From: DATHTK01 sp035463295
GTDB taxonomy: Bacteria; Actinomycetota; Rubrobacteria; Rubrobacterales; Rubrobacteraceae
Length of the DNA: 64,000 nucleotides
Assembly: GCA_035463295.1 (NCBI GenBank)
Contig: DATHTK010000039.1
Span: 23,118 to 87,117 of the forward strand
Reading direction: 5' to 3'
Positions 9,091-18,191 of the stretch are shown piece by piece. The notes under the pieces are model-generated. The model did not search any database and had not been told where the DNA came from. It saw only the letters and a list, made by a program, of their open reading frames with translations. A program made the position numbers and the translations under genes. Positions within the stretch are counted from its first letter, which is position 1. Every line of letters starts with the position of its first letter.

Positions 9091-9966
9091 GTGGAGTATA
9101 GACGGTTGGGACGGTTTGAGAGGGAGAACTCGGTGCTCATCTTCGGTGGGGCCGCGCTCTCCGCGGTGAGCGAGGAGGACGCGGACCGCGCGATCTCCCT
9201 CGCCCTCGAGGCCGGCGTAAACCACCTCGACACCGCCGCCGACTACGGCGACTCCGAGCTCCACTACGGGCGCTGGATGCCGGAGATAAGGGACCGCATC
9301 TTCCTCTCCACCAAGACCGGTGAGCGCGACAAGGACTCCGCGAGGCGCCAGATCGAGGCCTCCCTCGAGCGTCTGCGAGTGGATAGCGTGGACCTGATCC
9401 AGCTCCACGCGGTTGGCGACCTCGACGACCTCGAGCGTGCCACCGGTTCCGGAGGCTCCCTGGAGGCGGCTGCCGAGGCGAAGGAGGAAGGCATCGTCGG
9501 CGCCGTCGGCATCACCGGCCACGGACACGAGGCGCCCGCGACCCACCTCGAGGCCCTGCGGCGCTACCCGTTCGACACGGTGCTCACGCCCTGGAACTAT
9601 ATTCTCAGCCGGGACGAGGGCTATCGGCGGGACTTCGAGGCGCTCGTCGAGGAGATAGAGCGCCAGGGCGCGGGCCTCATGATCATCAAGACCATCTCAC
9701 GCCGCAATTGGCCGGAAGGCGACCCTACGCAGGGACAGCGCTACGCAACCTGGTACGAGCCGTTCGACGAGCAACGCTACATGGAGGCCGCCGTCTCCTT
9801 CGTGCTCTCTCGCGAGGAGGTTGCCGGCCTGGCGATGGTCGGGGACGTTGGCCTGATGCCGATGATGATCGAGGCCGAGAAGCACCGGATGCCGCTGGAG
9901 GAAGCCGAAGCAGCGCTCTCGCAGGCACCGGACTACTCCTCCCCGTTTATCTCGGTGCCTTTCTAG
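9091..9966 (+). CDS. Aldo/keto reductase
   Basis: A 291-aa NADPH-dependent aldo/keto reductase of the AKR barrel fold. The catalytic tetrad is visible: Asp and Tyr in LDTAADYGDSELHYG, Lys in LSTKTGERD, His in LIQLHAVGDLDDLE. The start is placed at GTG 9091 (VEYRRLGRFE), 35 bases after the mannosidase stop. The frame stays open far upstream across the mannosidase gene, but those codons are an overlap shadow. The C-terminal half keeps GAVGITGHGHEA and VAGLAMVGDVG, typical of the DUF-like AKR branch found in actinobacteria. Its substrate is probably a sugar aldehyde or keto-sugar, judged only from neighbouring glycosidases. Confidence 0.88.
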   Translation: MEYRRLGRFERENSVLIFGGAALSAVSEEDADRAISLALEAGVNHLDTAADYGDSELHYGRWMPEIRDRIFLSTKTGERDKDSARRQIEASLERLRVDSVDLIQLHAVGDLDDLERATGSGGSLEAAAEAKEEGIVGAVGITGHGHEAPATHLEALRRYPFDTVLTPWNYILSRDEGYRRDFEALVEEIERQGAGLMIIKTISRRNWPEGDPTQGQRYATWYEPFDEQRYMEAAVSFVLSREEVAGLAMVGDVGLMPMMIEAEKHRMPLEEAEAALSQAPDYSSPFISVPF

Positions 9967-9985
9967 AGATAGAGGTTTCAGTCTT

Positions 9986-10018
9986 CAGGTGTCAGTGAAA
10001 GATAGGAGTTGGCACCTG
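9986..10018. repeat. Imperfect inverted repeat between two aldo/keto reductase genes
   Basis: CAGGTGTCA (9986-9994) faces TGGCACCTG (10010-10018), a 9-bp stem with one mismatch and a 15-base loop. The sequence GTCAG occurs after both arms, so the unit looks like a small dispersed repeat or weak hairpin in the gap between the two reductase genes. No T-run follows, so terminator function is unproven. Confidence 0.4.
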
Positions 10019-10055
10019 TCAGCTGATGCATGATGCGCGCGAAAAGGAGACGACC

Positions 10056-11018
10056 TTGCAGAAGCGATCGTTCGGGAAGACGGAGATGGAGATCACCGAG
10101 ATAGGCTTCGGTAGCTGGGCCATCGGCGGAAGCGGGTGGGCTGCGGCCTGGGGGCCGCAGGACGACGAGGAGGCCATAGGCGCTATAAGGCGGGCTGTCG
10201 AGCTGGGGATGAACTGGGTCGACACCGCCGCCGTCTACGGCCTTGGCCACTCCGAGGAACTCGTCGCCCGGGCTCTCAAGGGCGTCCCGGAGGCTAACCG
10301 TCCGTACGTCTTCACCAAGTGCGCCCTCACGTGGGACGAGAGTAGTGAGGTACACAACAGCCTGAAGGCCGACTCGGTAAAGCGCGAGTGCGAGGACTCC
10401 CTGCGGCGTCTCCAGACGGACGTAATCGACCTATACCAGGTCCACTGGCCCAACCCCGACGAGGATATCGAGGAGGGCTGGAGCGCGATGGCAGAGCTCA
10501 AGGAGGAGGGGAAGGTCCGGCACATCGGGGTTTCGAACTTCGATGTCTCGCAGCTGGAGCGGGCGCAAGAGATAGCCCCGGTCGAGACGCTCCAGCCCCC
10601 CTACAACATGCTAAACAGGTGTGTAGAGGAGGAGATCCTGCCCTACTGCGCCGAGAACGACGTCGGCGTGATCGTCTACTCGCCGATGAGGAGCGGGCTC
10701 CTCACCGGGAAGATGACCCGCGAGCGCGTCGAGGGCCTCCCCTCGGACGACTGGCGGCGCAACAGCGAGGACTTCCAGGAGCCGAGGCTCTCGCGCAACC
10801 TGGAGCTCGTCGGGCTGCTGGAGGAGATCGGCGGACGGCACGGCAGGTCCCCGGGAGAGGTGGCGATTGCCTGGACCCTGCGTCACCCGGCCGTGACCGC
10901 TGCCATCGTCGGTGGGCGACGCCCGGACCAGGTAGACGGCATCATCGGTGCCGCCGACCTCTCTCTGAGCGAGGACGAGGTCGGGAGGATAGAGGCGTTC
11001 CTCAGCGAGAAGCCCTGA
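10056..11018 (+). CDS. Aldo/keto reductase
   Basis: A 320-aa aldo/keto reductase. Tetrad residues: Asp and Tyr in WVDTAAVYGLGHSEELVARA, Lys in YVFTKCALTWDE, His in DLYQVHWPNPDEDIEEGW. The cofactor-binding end AAIVGGRRPDQVDGIIGAADL is present. The best start is TTG 10056 because AAGGAG at 10043-10048 lies 7 bases before it; an ATG at 10026 is in frame but has no good ribosome site. It resembles the YghZ/general-stress AKR group, which reduces methylglyoxal and sugar-derived aldehydes. The gene is second of two reductases behind the alpha-mannosidase. Function on a sugar oxidation product is inferred from this context. Confidence 0.88.
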   Translation: MQKRSFGKTEMEITEIGFGSWAIGGSGWAAAWGPQDDEEAIGAIRRAVELGMNWVDTAAVYGLGHSEELVARALKGVPEANRPYVFTKCALTWDESSEVHNSLKADSVKRECEDSLRRLQTDVIDLYQVHWPNPDEDIEEGWSAMAELKEEGKVRHIGVSNFDVSQLERAQEIAPVETLQPPYNMLNRCVEEEILPYCAENDVGVIVYSPMRSGLLTGKMTRERVEGLPSDDWRRNSEDFQEPRLSRNLELVGLLEEIGGRHGRSPGEVAIAWTLRHPAVTAAIVGGRRPDQVDGIIGAADLSLSEDEVGRIEAFLSEKP

Positions 11019-11034
11019 CCCCGGCCTTCACGTA

Positions 11035-11295
11035 CTACGCACCCCGGAGGCTCGAGATCAGGCGGTAGATAGCTATAAGCGCGAGCGAGCCGAGGGTAGC
11101 CCACAGAATCGAGGCAACCGTGAACTGTGTCGCCCCGGCGCCCCCGAAGAGCCCGGCGACGAACCGTGCGAGGAGCGAGCCCGTCGCCCCGAGGACGAGC
11201 GTTACGCTCAGCCCCCCGGGGTTGCGGCCCGGCAGGACCAGCTCCCCCGTAACGGCCGCGAGAAGGCCTATGGCGATCCAGCCGAAAAGGTCCAT
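11035..11295 (-). CDS. GlsB/YeaQ/YmgE family stress-response membrane protein
   Basis: An 86-aa very hydrophobic protein with three membrane segments: about residues 3-20 (FGWIAIGLLAAVTGELVL), 29-50 (LSVTLVLGATGSLLARFVAG) and 60-80 (ASILWATLGSLALIAIYRLI). The PGRNPGG turn after the first segment is the family hallmark (transglycosylase-associated protein family). These proteins are induced by stress in many bacteria but have no assigned reaction. The gene converges with the aldo/keto reductase and is divergent from the DUF5701 gene, sharing a 91-base intergenic region. A 6-bp hairpin (GGGCTC/GAGCCC, 11339-11355) lies in that gap. Confidence 0.85.
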   Translation of the reverse strand: MDLFGWIAIGLLAAVTGELVLPGRNPGGLSVTLVLGATGSLLARFVAGLFGGAGATQFTVASILWATLGSLALIAIYRLISSLRGA

Positions 11296-11386
11296 CGACC
11301 CCTTTCTCTGCTCTGGCTCCTATATGTTAATCGACCTCGGGCTCCTTTCGAGCCCCTGCGATGATTGATGCTACGATCTCGGTACC

Positions 11387-12061
11387 ATGCCCAAGAGAGA
11401 AACCCAGAGCGAGGTTATCCGGGAGTTCGACCGCCAGGTCCGGAACCTGGTCCAGAGGGGATACCCCGACATCATCGGCGTGACGGCCGGGGAGTTTACG
11501 AGGTACATCGAACCGCTGGAAGAAAGAATCGGAGAACTCGCCGCACGGGGCGAGATCTGGGCACGTGAAGGACGCCTTCCGTTCGTCGTAGTCGTCAAGA
11601 GCGACCTGGTGACCACAGAGATGGCTATGCCACTCGTAGATCTCAATGACAAGAAGGGGTTTATTGGCATGCACCCGGTGGAGCCAGGCAGTTTCGAGCC
11701 TATCAAGAGCCTGCAGATTCCTGATGGCATGGCCTACCTCTTGGTGGACATCGATACGGGCAACGAGACACGCAACGTTACGCCGGATGACGCGCTGAAC
11801 ATAATCGAGCAGAAGCAACGCTCCCCGCTCACCATCGACGAGGGCGTTGCTCTTGTTACCCACTACCCTGAGATATTGAGGACCCATAACTGTTTCTCTC
11901 TGCTTGGTTCTCGCTGTGGTGACCGCAGGGTAACTGCGCTGTGGATCAGCAAGGGCAGACCGCGGCTCGGCTGGTGCTGGGCTGGCAACCCGCATACTTG
12001 GTTGGGCTCGGCTTCCTGCGGCAGGAGAGTCGGAGCAGAAGCCGGGCGGTCCATCCCGTGA
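11387..12061 (+). CDS. Conserved protein resembling the DUF5701 family
   Basis: A 224-aa soluble protein with no catalytic motif I can name. It has an N-terminal helical region (REFDRQVRNLVQRGYPDIIG), a middle beta-rich part (GRLPFVVVVKSDLVTTEMAM) and a highly characteristic C-terminus: FSLLGSRCGDRRVTALWIS followed by LGWCWAGNPHTWLGSASC. I recognise this tail from actinobacterial proteins annotated DUF5701. Its Cys and Trp residues may bind something, but no function is established. The base composition is visibly less GC-rich than in neighbouring genes, so recent acquisition is possible. It is transcribed away from the GlsB-like gene. Confidence 0.72.
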   Translation: MPKRETQSEVIREFDRQVRNLVQRGYPDIIGVTAGEFTRYIEPLEERIGELAARGEIWAREGRLPFVVVVKSDLVTTEMAMPLVDLNDKKGFIGMHPVEPGSFEPIKSLQIPDGMAYLLVDIDTGNETRNVTPDDALNIIEQKQRSPLTIDEGVALVTHYPEILRTHNCFSLLGSRCGDRRVTALWISKGRPRLGWCWAGNPHTWLGSASCGRRVGAEAGRSIP

Positions 12062-12387
12062 CGGCTCCGGTACCCGGCATGCGCGTAGGACCCGCGGGCA
12101 CCTCGGTCGCTGCCCGCCGGGAGGGCCTCGAGGATGCGGGTCGCTCTCTCGAAGCCCCGATCCCGGAGAGAGCCTCTCGGACAGGCTTCGTGGAGTACGA
12201 CGGCCGGTAGAGGGGAAGCCTAACCGCAACGCATCCTATCCGCCCTGAGGGAACTGCAGATCATCCATGGTCACGAGCCATCCCAGCCCCGGGGCCCCCG
12301 TCTTGTAGCGCGCTTCACTTGTTGACTCGAATATGAGACCTAGGTACTCTTTCAGGCTGGTAGGGGCAAGAGGGGAAGGAGAATGGG
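12062..12387 (+). promoter_or_regulatory. Intergenic region with a candidate promoter for the symporter operon
   Basis: These 326 bases hold no convincing gene. A possible promoter reads TTGACT (12322-12327), 17 bases, TACTCT (12345-12350), placed 38 bases before the symporter start, with AGGGGAAGGAGA just upstream of the GTG. An in-frame open stretch to 12210 and a short opposite-strand open stretch have no recognisable motif and may be decayed sequence. Confidence 0.45.
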
Positions 12388-14037
12388 GTGTCTGGTCTGA
12401 CTCTGCTGCAGCTAAAGGTCTCCGTAGACGAGACCTGGGTAGACTACCTGATCATCGTCATTTACTTCATTTTCGTGCTGGGCATAGGGGCGATGTTGAG
12501 GACGAGGATGCGGACCTCCGAGGACTACTTCCTCTCCGGGCGGTCGCTGCCGAGCTGGGTCACGGGGCTGGCCTTTCTGGGGGCGAACCTGGGGGCGCTG
12601 GAGATCCTGGGGATGGGGGCCGGGGCCGCTCAGTACGGGCTCATGCAGGCACACTTCTACTGGATAGGGGCCATACCCGCGATGGTCTTCGTCGCGCTGT
12701 TCATGATTCCGTTCTACTACGGCAGCAGGGTGCATTCGGTGCCCGGCTACCTCAAGCTGCGGTACAACGAGGCTACCCGTGGCTTCAACGCGATCCTTTT
12801 CGCCATCTTCATGATCCTCCTCAGTGGCATAAACATGTACGCCATGGCGATCGTGTTCCAGCTGCTTCTGGGCTGGTCGCTCACGGCGAGCATAATCCTA
12901 TCGGCGGTGATAACGATGGGATACATAGTCCTGGGGGGACTATCCTCGTCCATCTACAACGAGGTCTTGCAGTTCTTCCTCATAACGCTCGGCCTCGTCC
13001 CGCTCGTGATCTTCGCCCTCATAGACGTCGGTGGCTGGGCGGGGCTCCAGGAGGCGGTCAACCGGGAGGAGTTCTTCCACGTGTGGGCCGACACCGGGAG
13101 CACGGAGAACCCCATGGCCGTCCGGTGGTTCGGGATCGTCCTGGGCCTGGGGTTCGTGCTCTCCTTCGGCTACTGGTGCACGGACTTCCTGGTGGTCCAG
13201 CGCGCGCTGGCCGCCGAGGACATGGCTGCCTCGCAGCGCACGCCGCTGATAGCTGCCTTCCCCAAGCTTCTCTACGGCGTTCTGGCCATCTTCCCGGGCC
13301 TGATCGTACTCACCATCGTCCCCAACCTCGGACAGGGTGGCGGCGAGGCGAACTCCTACAACATGGCCATACCGTACGTGATGGCCAACTACTTCCCGAC
13401 GGGCATGCTGGGGGTGGGGCTCACCGCCCTCCTGGCGGCCTTTATGAGCGGGATGGCGGGCAACGTCACGGCCTTCAACACGGTCTGGACCTACGATATC
13501 TACCGCTCGTATATCCGTCCCGACGCCCCCGACCATCACTACGTGACCATGGGTCGCATCGCCACGGTGGTGGGAGTCCTCCTCAGCGTGGGCACGGCCT
13601 ACATAGTGCTGGGCTTCGCGAGCATCATGGACTACGTGCAGCTCCTGCACGGGTTGTTCCTTGCCCCGCTGTTCGGCACCTTCCTTCTGGGGATGTTCTG
13701 GAGGCGGACTACACCGTGGGGTGGGTTTGCGGGGCTCGTATCGGGGACCGGCGCGGGGCTCGTGCTCTACGGGATGGAGTTGTGGGGGGTCATCACCTAC
13801 GGCGCGCCCATGGCGGGCAACTTCTGGCGCGCCTGGTGGGCCTGGGTCGTCTGTTTCCTCATCACCATTGCCGTCTCGCTTATGACCAGACCAAAGGAGG
13901 ATCGGGAGCTCGAAGGTCTAGTCTACGGGCTGACGGAGAAGAAAGAGGGCGAAGAGCACGCCTGGTACAAGAGGCCCTGGATTCTGGCGGCGGCCGTGTT
14001 GCTCATTACACTCGCGCTGAACATAATCTTCTTCTAG
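12388..14037 (+). CDS. Sodium:solute symporter (SSS) family transporter
   Basis: A 549-aa integral membrane protein with about 13-14 hydrophobic segments, expected to import a sugar or other small solute with sodium. It begins with YLIIVIYFIFVLGIGAML, then RTSEDYFLSGRSLPSWVTGL and GANLGALEILGMGAGAAQYG, which match the first helices and unwound helix 1 of SSS carriers. GGLSSSIYNEVLQFFLI and FGYWCTDFLVVQRALAAEDM are also family motifs. GTG 12388 has a good Shine-Dalgarno (GGAAGGAGA). It is followed 12 bases later by a small membrane protein and then GH4 and GH1 glycosidases, so a glycoside or hexose is the likely substrate. Confidence 0.9.
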   Translation: MSGLTLLQLKVSVDETWVDYLIIVIYFIFVLGIGAMLRTRMRTSEDYFLSGRSLPSWVTGLAFLGANLGALEILGMGAGAAQYGLMQAHFYWIGAIPAMVFVALFMIPFYYGSRVHSVPGYLKLRYNEATRGFNAILFAIFMILLSGINMYAMAIVFQLLLGWSLTASIILSAVITMGYIVLGGLSSSIYNEVLQFFLITLGLVPLVIFALIDVGGWAGLQEAVNREEFFHVWADTGSTENPMAVRWFGIVLGLGFVLSFGYWCTDFLVVQRALAAEDMAASQRTPLIAAFPKLLYGVLAIFPGLIVLTIVPNLGQGGGEANSYNMAIPYVMANYFPTGMLGVGLTALLAAFMSGMAGNVTAFNTVWTYDIYRSYIRPDAPDHHYVTMGRIATVVGVLLSVGTAYIVLGFASIMDYVQLLHGLFLAPLFGTFLLGMFWRRTTPWGGFAGLVSGTGAGLVLYGMELWGVITYGAPMAGNFWRAWWAWVVCFLITIAVSLMTRPKEDRELEGLVYGLTEKKEGEEHAWYKRPWILAAAVLLITLALNIIFF

Positions 14038-14049
14038 AGGGGGTCGCGC

Positions 14050-14334
14050 ATGTCTGAACAGGAAGCGTACGATGAGAGAGAACGGGTACCGGAACACTCC
14101 GGAACGAGCCACGCCCTCGCCATAGGGTTCTATGTCGCGGCCATAGTCCTGATCTTCGGCACGATCCTGGTCCTGTACGGGCTTCTGGGTCCCGCCGAGC
14201 AGTCGCAGAAGGTCTTGGACTTCAATATAAATCTCTGGTGGGGGTTGTTCATGATCGCCTTCGGTTGCGTGGTCCTGGGCATGAGCCTGGCCTCGCCCCG
14301 ACGCCGCGCCGCCCGACAGAATCGAGGTCAGTAG
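14050..14334 (+). CDS. Small two-helix membrane protein, partner of the symporter
   Basis: A 94-aa protein with a polar N-terminus (about 24 residues rich in Glu and Arg) and two membrane helices, GFYVAAIVLIFGTILVLYGL and WWGLFMIAFGCVVLGMSLAS, ending in an Arg-rich cytoplasmic tail. It lies 12 bases after the symporter and before the GH4 gene, so it is co-transcribed with both. No family is recognised. By position it may be an accessory subunit of the symporter; this is inference only. Overlapping frames of the downstream GH4 gene extend into it but lack coding character. Confidence 0.7.
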   Translation: MSEQEAYDERERVPEHSGTSHALAIGFYVAAIVLIFGTILVLYGLLGPAEQSQKVLDFNINLWWGLFMIAFGCVVLGMSLASPRRRAARQNRGQ

Positions 14335-14372
14335 CAGCGCCTGATCCTGGTCTCGTTCGAGCGGGGTCCCGG

Positions 14373-15686
14373 ATGGTCAAGATAGCGTTCATGGGCGCCG
14401 GTAGCGTCGAGTTCACCAAGAACCTCTTGACCGACACCTTCGCGTTCGACGAGCTGCGCGGGGCCACGGTCGCGTTGCACGACATCGACGCCGAGCGACT
14501 GGAGACCGCCGGCATGATGGCGCGGTGGACCTCAGACCAGCTCGAGGCCGGGGCGAGGGTAGAGGAGCATCTCGACCGGCGCGGGGCGCTCGACGGGGCG
14601 GACTTCGTCATCAACATGGTCCAGATCGGGATGCACGAGGCGACGCTGGTAGATTTCGAGATCCCGAAGAAGTACGGCCTCAAGCAGACGATAGCCGACT
14701 CGATGGGTATCGGCGGGATCTTCCGGGGTCTCAGGACCATCCCCTTCGTGTTCGACCTCGCTCACGACATGCGCGAGCTCTGTCCCGGCGCCCTGCTCAT
14801 GAACTACACCAACCCGATGGGCGTGTTGATGGAGGCCCTCTACACGGCGCATCCCGAAATCCGGAGCGTTGGGCTGTGCCACAGCGTGCCGTACACCGTA
14901 CGGGAGATCGCCGCCTACATCGGGGTGCCGCACGAGAAAATCGTCTTCGAGTGCGCCGGGATAAACCACATCGCGTGGATGACCCGCCTCGAGGTCGGCG
15001 GCGAGGATGCCTACCCGCGCCTGTTCGAGGCTATGGAGGACCCCGAGATCTACGCCCGGGACAGGGTACGCTTCGAGTTGATGCGCCGCTTCGGCTACTT
15101 CGTCACCGAGTCCAGCGAACACAACGCCGAGTACACCCCGTACTTTCTCAGGGACGACGCGTTGATCGAACGCTTCGATATCCCCGTGGACGACTACGTT
15201 CGCCGCAGCGAACGTAACCTCCGCAGGTACGCCGATGTCCGCAAGACACTGCTGACCGGCGGGTCCTTCCCGCTGGATCGTAGCGTCGAGTATGGCTCGC
15301 TCATCATCCACTCGACGACCACGGGCCTGTCGCGCACCGTCTACGGCAACGTCGAGAACACCGCCCTGATCGCCAACCTTCCGCACGGGAGCTGCGTCGA
15401 GGTCCCGGTGCTGGTGGACGCGGCGGGGCTGCGACCGTGTCACGCCGGCGACCTCCCGCCCCAGCTGGCCGCGACCTGCGCGCCCCACACCGCGGTGCAG
15501 AACCTCACCGTCCGCGCCGCTCTCGAAGCGAAGCGGGAGCACGTCTACCACGCGGCGATGCTCGACCGGCACGCCTCGAGCGTGCTCTCTCTCGACGACA
15601 TAGCCGCGCTCGTAGACGAGCTGATGGTGGCCCACGGCGATTCCCTGCCGGAGGGCTTGCGAGCGTCCGGCGAGGAGACCCGCTAG
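14373..15686 (+). CDS. Glycoside hydrolase family 4 (alpha-glucosidase/alpha-galactosidase type)
   Basis: A 437-aa GH4 enzyme, which cleaves alpha-glycosides by an NAD+- and Mn2+-dependent redox-elimination mechanism. The Rossmann motif KIAFMGAGSVEFTKNLL opens the protein, chosen from ATG 14373. MNYTNPMGVLMEALY and the metal-binding Cys-His of VGLCHSVPYTVREIA (about residues 166-180) follow, then ECAGINHIAWM with the second metal His. The set matches MelA/AglA-like members, so alpha-galactosides or alpha-glucosides are likely substrates. It sits between the symporter pair and a GH1 beta-glucosidase. Cytoplasmic. Confidence 0.9.
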   Translation: MVKIAFMGAGSVEFTKNLLTDTFAFDELRGATVALHDIDAERLETAGMMARWTSDQLEAGARVEEHLDRRGALDGADFVINMVQIGMHEATLVDFEIPKKYGLKQTIADSMGIGGIFRGLRTIPFVFDLAHDMRELCPGALLMNYTNPMGVLMEALYTAHPEIRSVGLCHSVPYTVREIAAYIGVPHEKIVFECAGINHIAWMTRLEVGGEDAYPRLFEAMEDPEIYARDRVRFELMRRFGYFVTESSEHNAEYTPYFLRDDALIERFDIPVDDYVRRSERNLRRYADVRKTLLTGGSFPLDRSVEYGSLIIHSTTTGLSRTVYGNVENTALIANLPHGSCVEVPVLVDAAGLRPCHAGDLPPQLAATCAPHTAVQNLTVRAALEAKREHVYHAAMLDRHASSVLSLDDIAALVDELMVAHGDSLPEGLRASGEETR

Positions 15687-15809
15687 AGATACACCAAGTA
15701 ACCGCCGGAGAGAGGCAAATGCCCCGGATCGGGTGATAGGCGATAATCTCGGGCGGTGGGCCTGAAGAGGTCCTCGCCAGTGCGGGGAGGGCGCGCAAAG
15801 GAGGAGGAG

Positions 15810-17183
15810 ATGGTGCGATTCCCGGAGGGTTTCTTGTGGGGTACGGCGACGGCGTCATACCAGATCGAAGGCGCCGTGAACGAGGACGGCCGCGGACCCT
15901 CGATCTGGGACACCTTCAGCCACACCCCGGGCAAGGTCTACCGCGGCGATACCGGAGACATTGCCTGCGACCACTACCACCGCCTCGACGAGGACCTGGA
16001 CCTCATGGCGGAACTGGGTATGAAGGCGTACCGCTTCTCCGTCGCCTGGCCCCGCATACAGCCTCGGGGCGGCGGGCCGGCTAACCAGAACGGCCTGGAC
16101 TTCTACCGTCGGCTCGTGGACGGTCTGAGAGAGCGCTCAATCGAGCCGATGCTCACGCTCTACCACTGGGACCTGCCGCAGGCGCTGGAGGACAGGGGGG
16201 GCTGGACGAGCCGCGAGACGAGCGAGCGCTTCGCCGAGTACGCGGGGCTGGTCCACGAGGCGTTTGGCGACACGGTGCGGTTCTGGATCACGCTGAACGA
16301 GCCCTGGGTCTCCTCCTGGATGGGTCACGGCTACGGGGTCCACGCCCCAGGCCGCGCCGACCCCGCGAAAGCCCTCTCCGCCGCCCATCATCTCCTGCTC
16401 GGCCACGGCCTTGCCCTCCGGACCCTGCGCTCCGCCGGTACCGCGGAGAACGAGCTCGGCGTCACGCTCAACCTCCACCCGTCGCGCCCGTCGCGAGACC
16501 GCGAGGCCGACGCCGAAGCCGCCCGTCGCGTCGACGGCCAGGCCAACCGCCTCTATCTCGACCCCATCTTCCGCGGTGAGTACCCAGGGGACCTGTTCTC
16601 GTACTACCGCGAGCGTGGTGTGGAGCTCCCGCCCGTTCGAGACGGGGACCTGGAGATCATCTCCGCGCCCGTGGACCTTCTGGGTGTCAACTACTACCGC
16701 CGTAATACGGTCCGTGACGCGCCGGAGGGAGGCTCGCCAGGCGTGCTTTTCGCCGACCTCGACGCTCGCCTCGTAGTCCCGCACGATGCCGAGAAGACGG
16801 CGATGGGCTGGCCCGTCGAGCCGGAGGGCCTCACGCAGATACTGGTGAGGATCAAAGAGGAGTACGCCGACGTACCGATCTTCGTCACCGAGAACGGCCG
16901 CGCCGTCCACGACTACGTGGACCCGGAGGGCGACGTCGATGACGTGGAGCGCGTCGCCTACCTCGACGCCCATTTCCGGGCGGCGCACGACGCCGTGGAG
17001 ACGGGTGTGGACCTCCGAGGCTATATGGTCTGGTCCCTTCTGGACAACTTCGAATGGGCCGAGGGTTACTCCAAGCGCTTCGGCATCGTCTTCGTGGAAT
17101 ACGGCACCCAGAAGCGCGTCCCGAAGTCGAGCGCTCGCTGGTACAGAGAAGTCATAGAGCGTAACGGTCTGCCGGACTCCTGA
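15810..17183 (+). CDS. Beta-glucosidase, glycoside hydrolase family 1
   Basis: A 457-aa GH1 enzyme hydrolysing beta-glucosides or beta-galactosides with retention. The family N-terminal signature FPEGFLWGTATASYQIEGAV starts at residue 4; the acid/base Glu is in FWITLNEPWVSS (about residue 165) and the nucleophile Glu in PIFVTENGRAV (about residue 360). LLDNFEWAEGYSKRFGIVFV closes the barrel. ATG 15810 follows a very strong Shine-Dalgarno, AAAGGAGGAGGAG. The length is typical and no signal peptide is seen. Followed by a hairpin and then an aldo/keto reductase and a GH2 enzyme in the same direction. Confidence 0.94.
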   Translation: MVRFPEGFLWGTATASYQIEGAVNEDGRGPSIWDTFSHTPGKVYRGDTGDIACDHYHRLDEDLDLMAELGMKAYRFSVAWPRIQPRGGGPANQNGLDFYRRLVDGLRERSIEPMLTLYHWDLPQALEDRGGWTSRETSERFAEYAGLVHEAFGDTVRFWITLNEPWVSSWMGHGYGVHAPGRADPAKALSAAHHLLLGHGLALRTLRSAGTAENELGVTLNLHPSRPSRDREADAEAARRVDGQANRLYLDPIFRGEYPGDLFSYYRERGVELPPVRDGDLEIISAPVDLLGVNYYRRNTVRDAPEGGSPGVLFADLDARLVVPHDAEKTAMGWPVEPEGLTQILVRIKEEYADVPIFVTENGRAVHDYVDPEGDVDDVERVAYLDAHFRAAHDAVETGVDLRGYMVWSLLDNFEWAEGYSKRFGIVFVEYGTQKRVPKSSARWYREVIERNGLPDS

Positions 17184-17190
17184 GTCCGGC
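17171..17190 (+). terminator. Hairpin at the 3' end of the GH1 gene
   Basis: GCCGGACT (17171-17178) pairs perfectly with AGTCCGGC (17183-17190) around a 4-base loop and overlaps the stop codon of the GH1 gene. No T-tract follows and the next gene starts 15 bases later, so it may stabilise the upstream mRNA or attenuate rather than fully terminate. Confidence 0.45.
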
Positions 17191-17204
17191 CGGAGAGGGG
17201 GGCA

Positions 17205-18191
17205 TTGAACTACCGTAACCTGGGAGAGACAGGGATGCGGGTCTCCGAGATAAGCCTGGGGACCTGGGCCTTCGGGAGCGAGTGGGGTCGGGTGAGCGAC
17301 GAGGACTCCTACGCGGTCCTCGACAGGGCGGTAGACCTCGGCGTCAACTTCCTCGACACTGCGGACGTCTACGGCGATGGCCGCAGCGAGAGGCTCATAG
17401 GGAGGCTCCTCGGGGAGCGGGCGGGGGAGGAGATCTTCGTCGCCACCAAGGCGGGACGGCGCCTGGACCCCCACACCGCCGGAGGTTACGACCACGAGAA
17501 GCTCTCCTTTTTCGTCGAGCGGAGCCTGGAGAACCTCGGGGTAGAGGTGCTGGATCTCCTCCAGCTCCACTGCCCGCCTACCGAGGTCTATCGCCGGGAC
17601 GAGACCTTCGAGGCGCTCGACAGACTCCGGGCGGCAGGTAAGATAAAGAACTACGGGGTTAGCGTCGAGAAGGTCGAGGAGGCGAGGATGGCGCTCGACT
17701 ACCCGGGCGTGAAGACCGTACAGATCATCTTCAACATCTTCCGCCAGAGGCCCGCAGAAGAGTTCTTTCCGCTCGCACAGGAGCGTCGCGTGGGCGTCAT
17801 CGCGCGCGTCCCGCTCGCGAGCGGCCTCCTCTCCGGCAAGATGACCGCCGGGCGCGAGTTCCCCCCTGACGACCACCGCAGCTTCAACCGCGAGGGCGAC
17901 GCCTTTGATCGGGGCGAGACCTTCTCCGGAGTACCCTTCGACAAGGGACTCGAAGCCGCCGAGGAACTCAAAGAGCTCGTTCCCGAAGGCTACACGCTCG
18001 CCCAGCTCGCGCTGCGCTGGATCCTGATGCACCCCGCGGTCTCCTGCGCCATCCCCGGTGCGAAGAGGACGGATCAGGTAGAGGACAACCTGGCCGCCGC
18101 CACGATGCCCCCCATCGCCGACGAGACGATGCGCCGCATCCAGCGAATCTACGACCGCCACGTTCGCCCGGAGGTGCACGGCCTGTGGTAG
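17205..18191 (+). CDS. Aldo/keto reductase
   Basis: A 328-aa aldo/keto reductase, the third in this region. It starts with NYRNLGETGMRVSEISLGTW after TTG 17205, preceded by GGAGAGGGG. Tetrad: Asp and Tyr in FLDTADVYGDGRSERLIGRL, Lys in IFVATKAGRRLDP, His in DLLQLHCPPTEVYRR. It ends with the NADP-binding segment SCAIPGAKRTDQVEDNLAA. Its stop overlaps the start of the GH2 gene by 7 bases, implying translational coupling, so it probably processes a carbonyl sugar released or formed alongside the glycosidases. Confidence 0.9.
   Translation: MNYRNLGETGMRVSEISLGTWAFGSEWGRVSDEDSYAVLDRAVDLGVNFLDTADVYGDGRSERLIGRLLGERAGEEIFVATKAGRRLDPHTAGGYDHEKLSFFVERSLENLGVEVLDLLQLHCPPTEVYRRDETFEALDRLRAAGKIKNYGVSVEKVEEARMALDYPGVKTVQIIFNIFRQRPAEEFFPLAQERRVGVIARVPLASGLLSGKMTAGREFPPDDHRSFNREGDAFDRGETFSGVPFDKGLEAAEELKELVPEGYTLAQLALRWILMHPAVSCAIPGAKRTDQVEDNLAAATMPPIADETMRRIQRIYDRHVRPEVHGLW

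Noticed and set aside
16137..18179. Very long leftward open frame (680 codons) antisense to the GH1 and reductase genes
   Set aside because: It is the mirror of GC-rich codon bias in two clearly identified plus-strand enzymes; its translation has no family motif.
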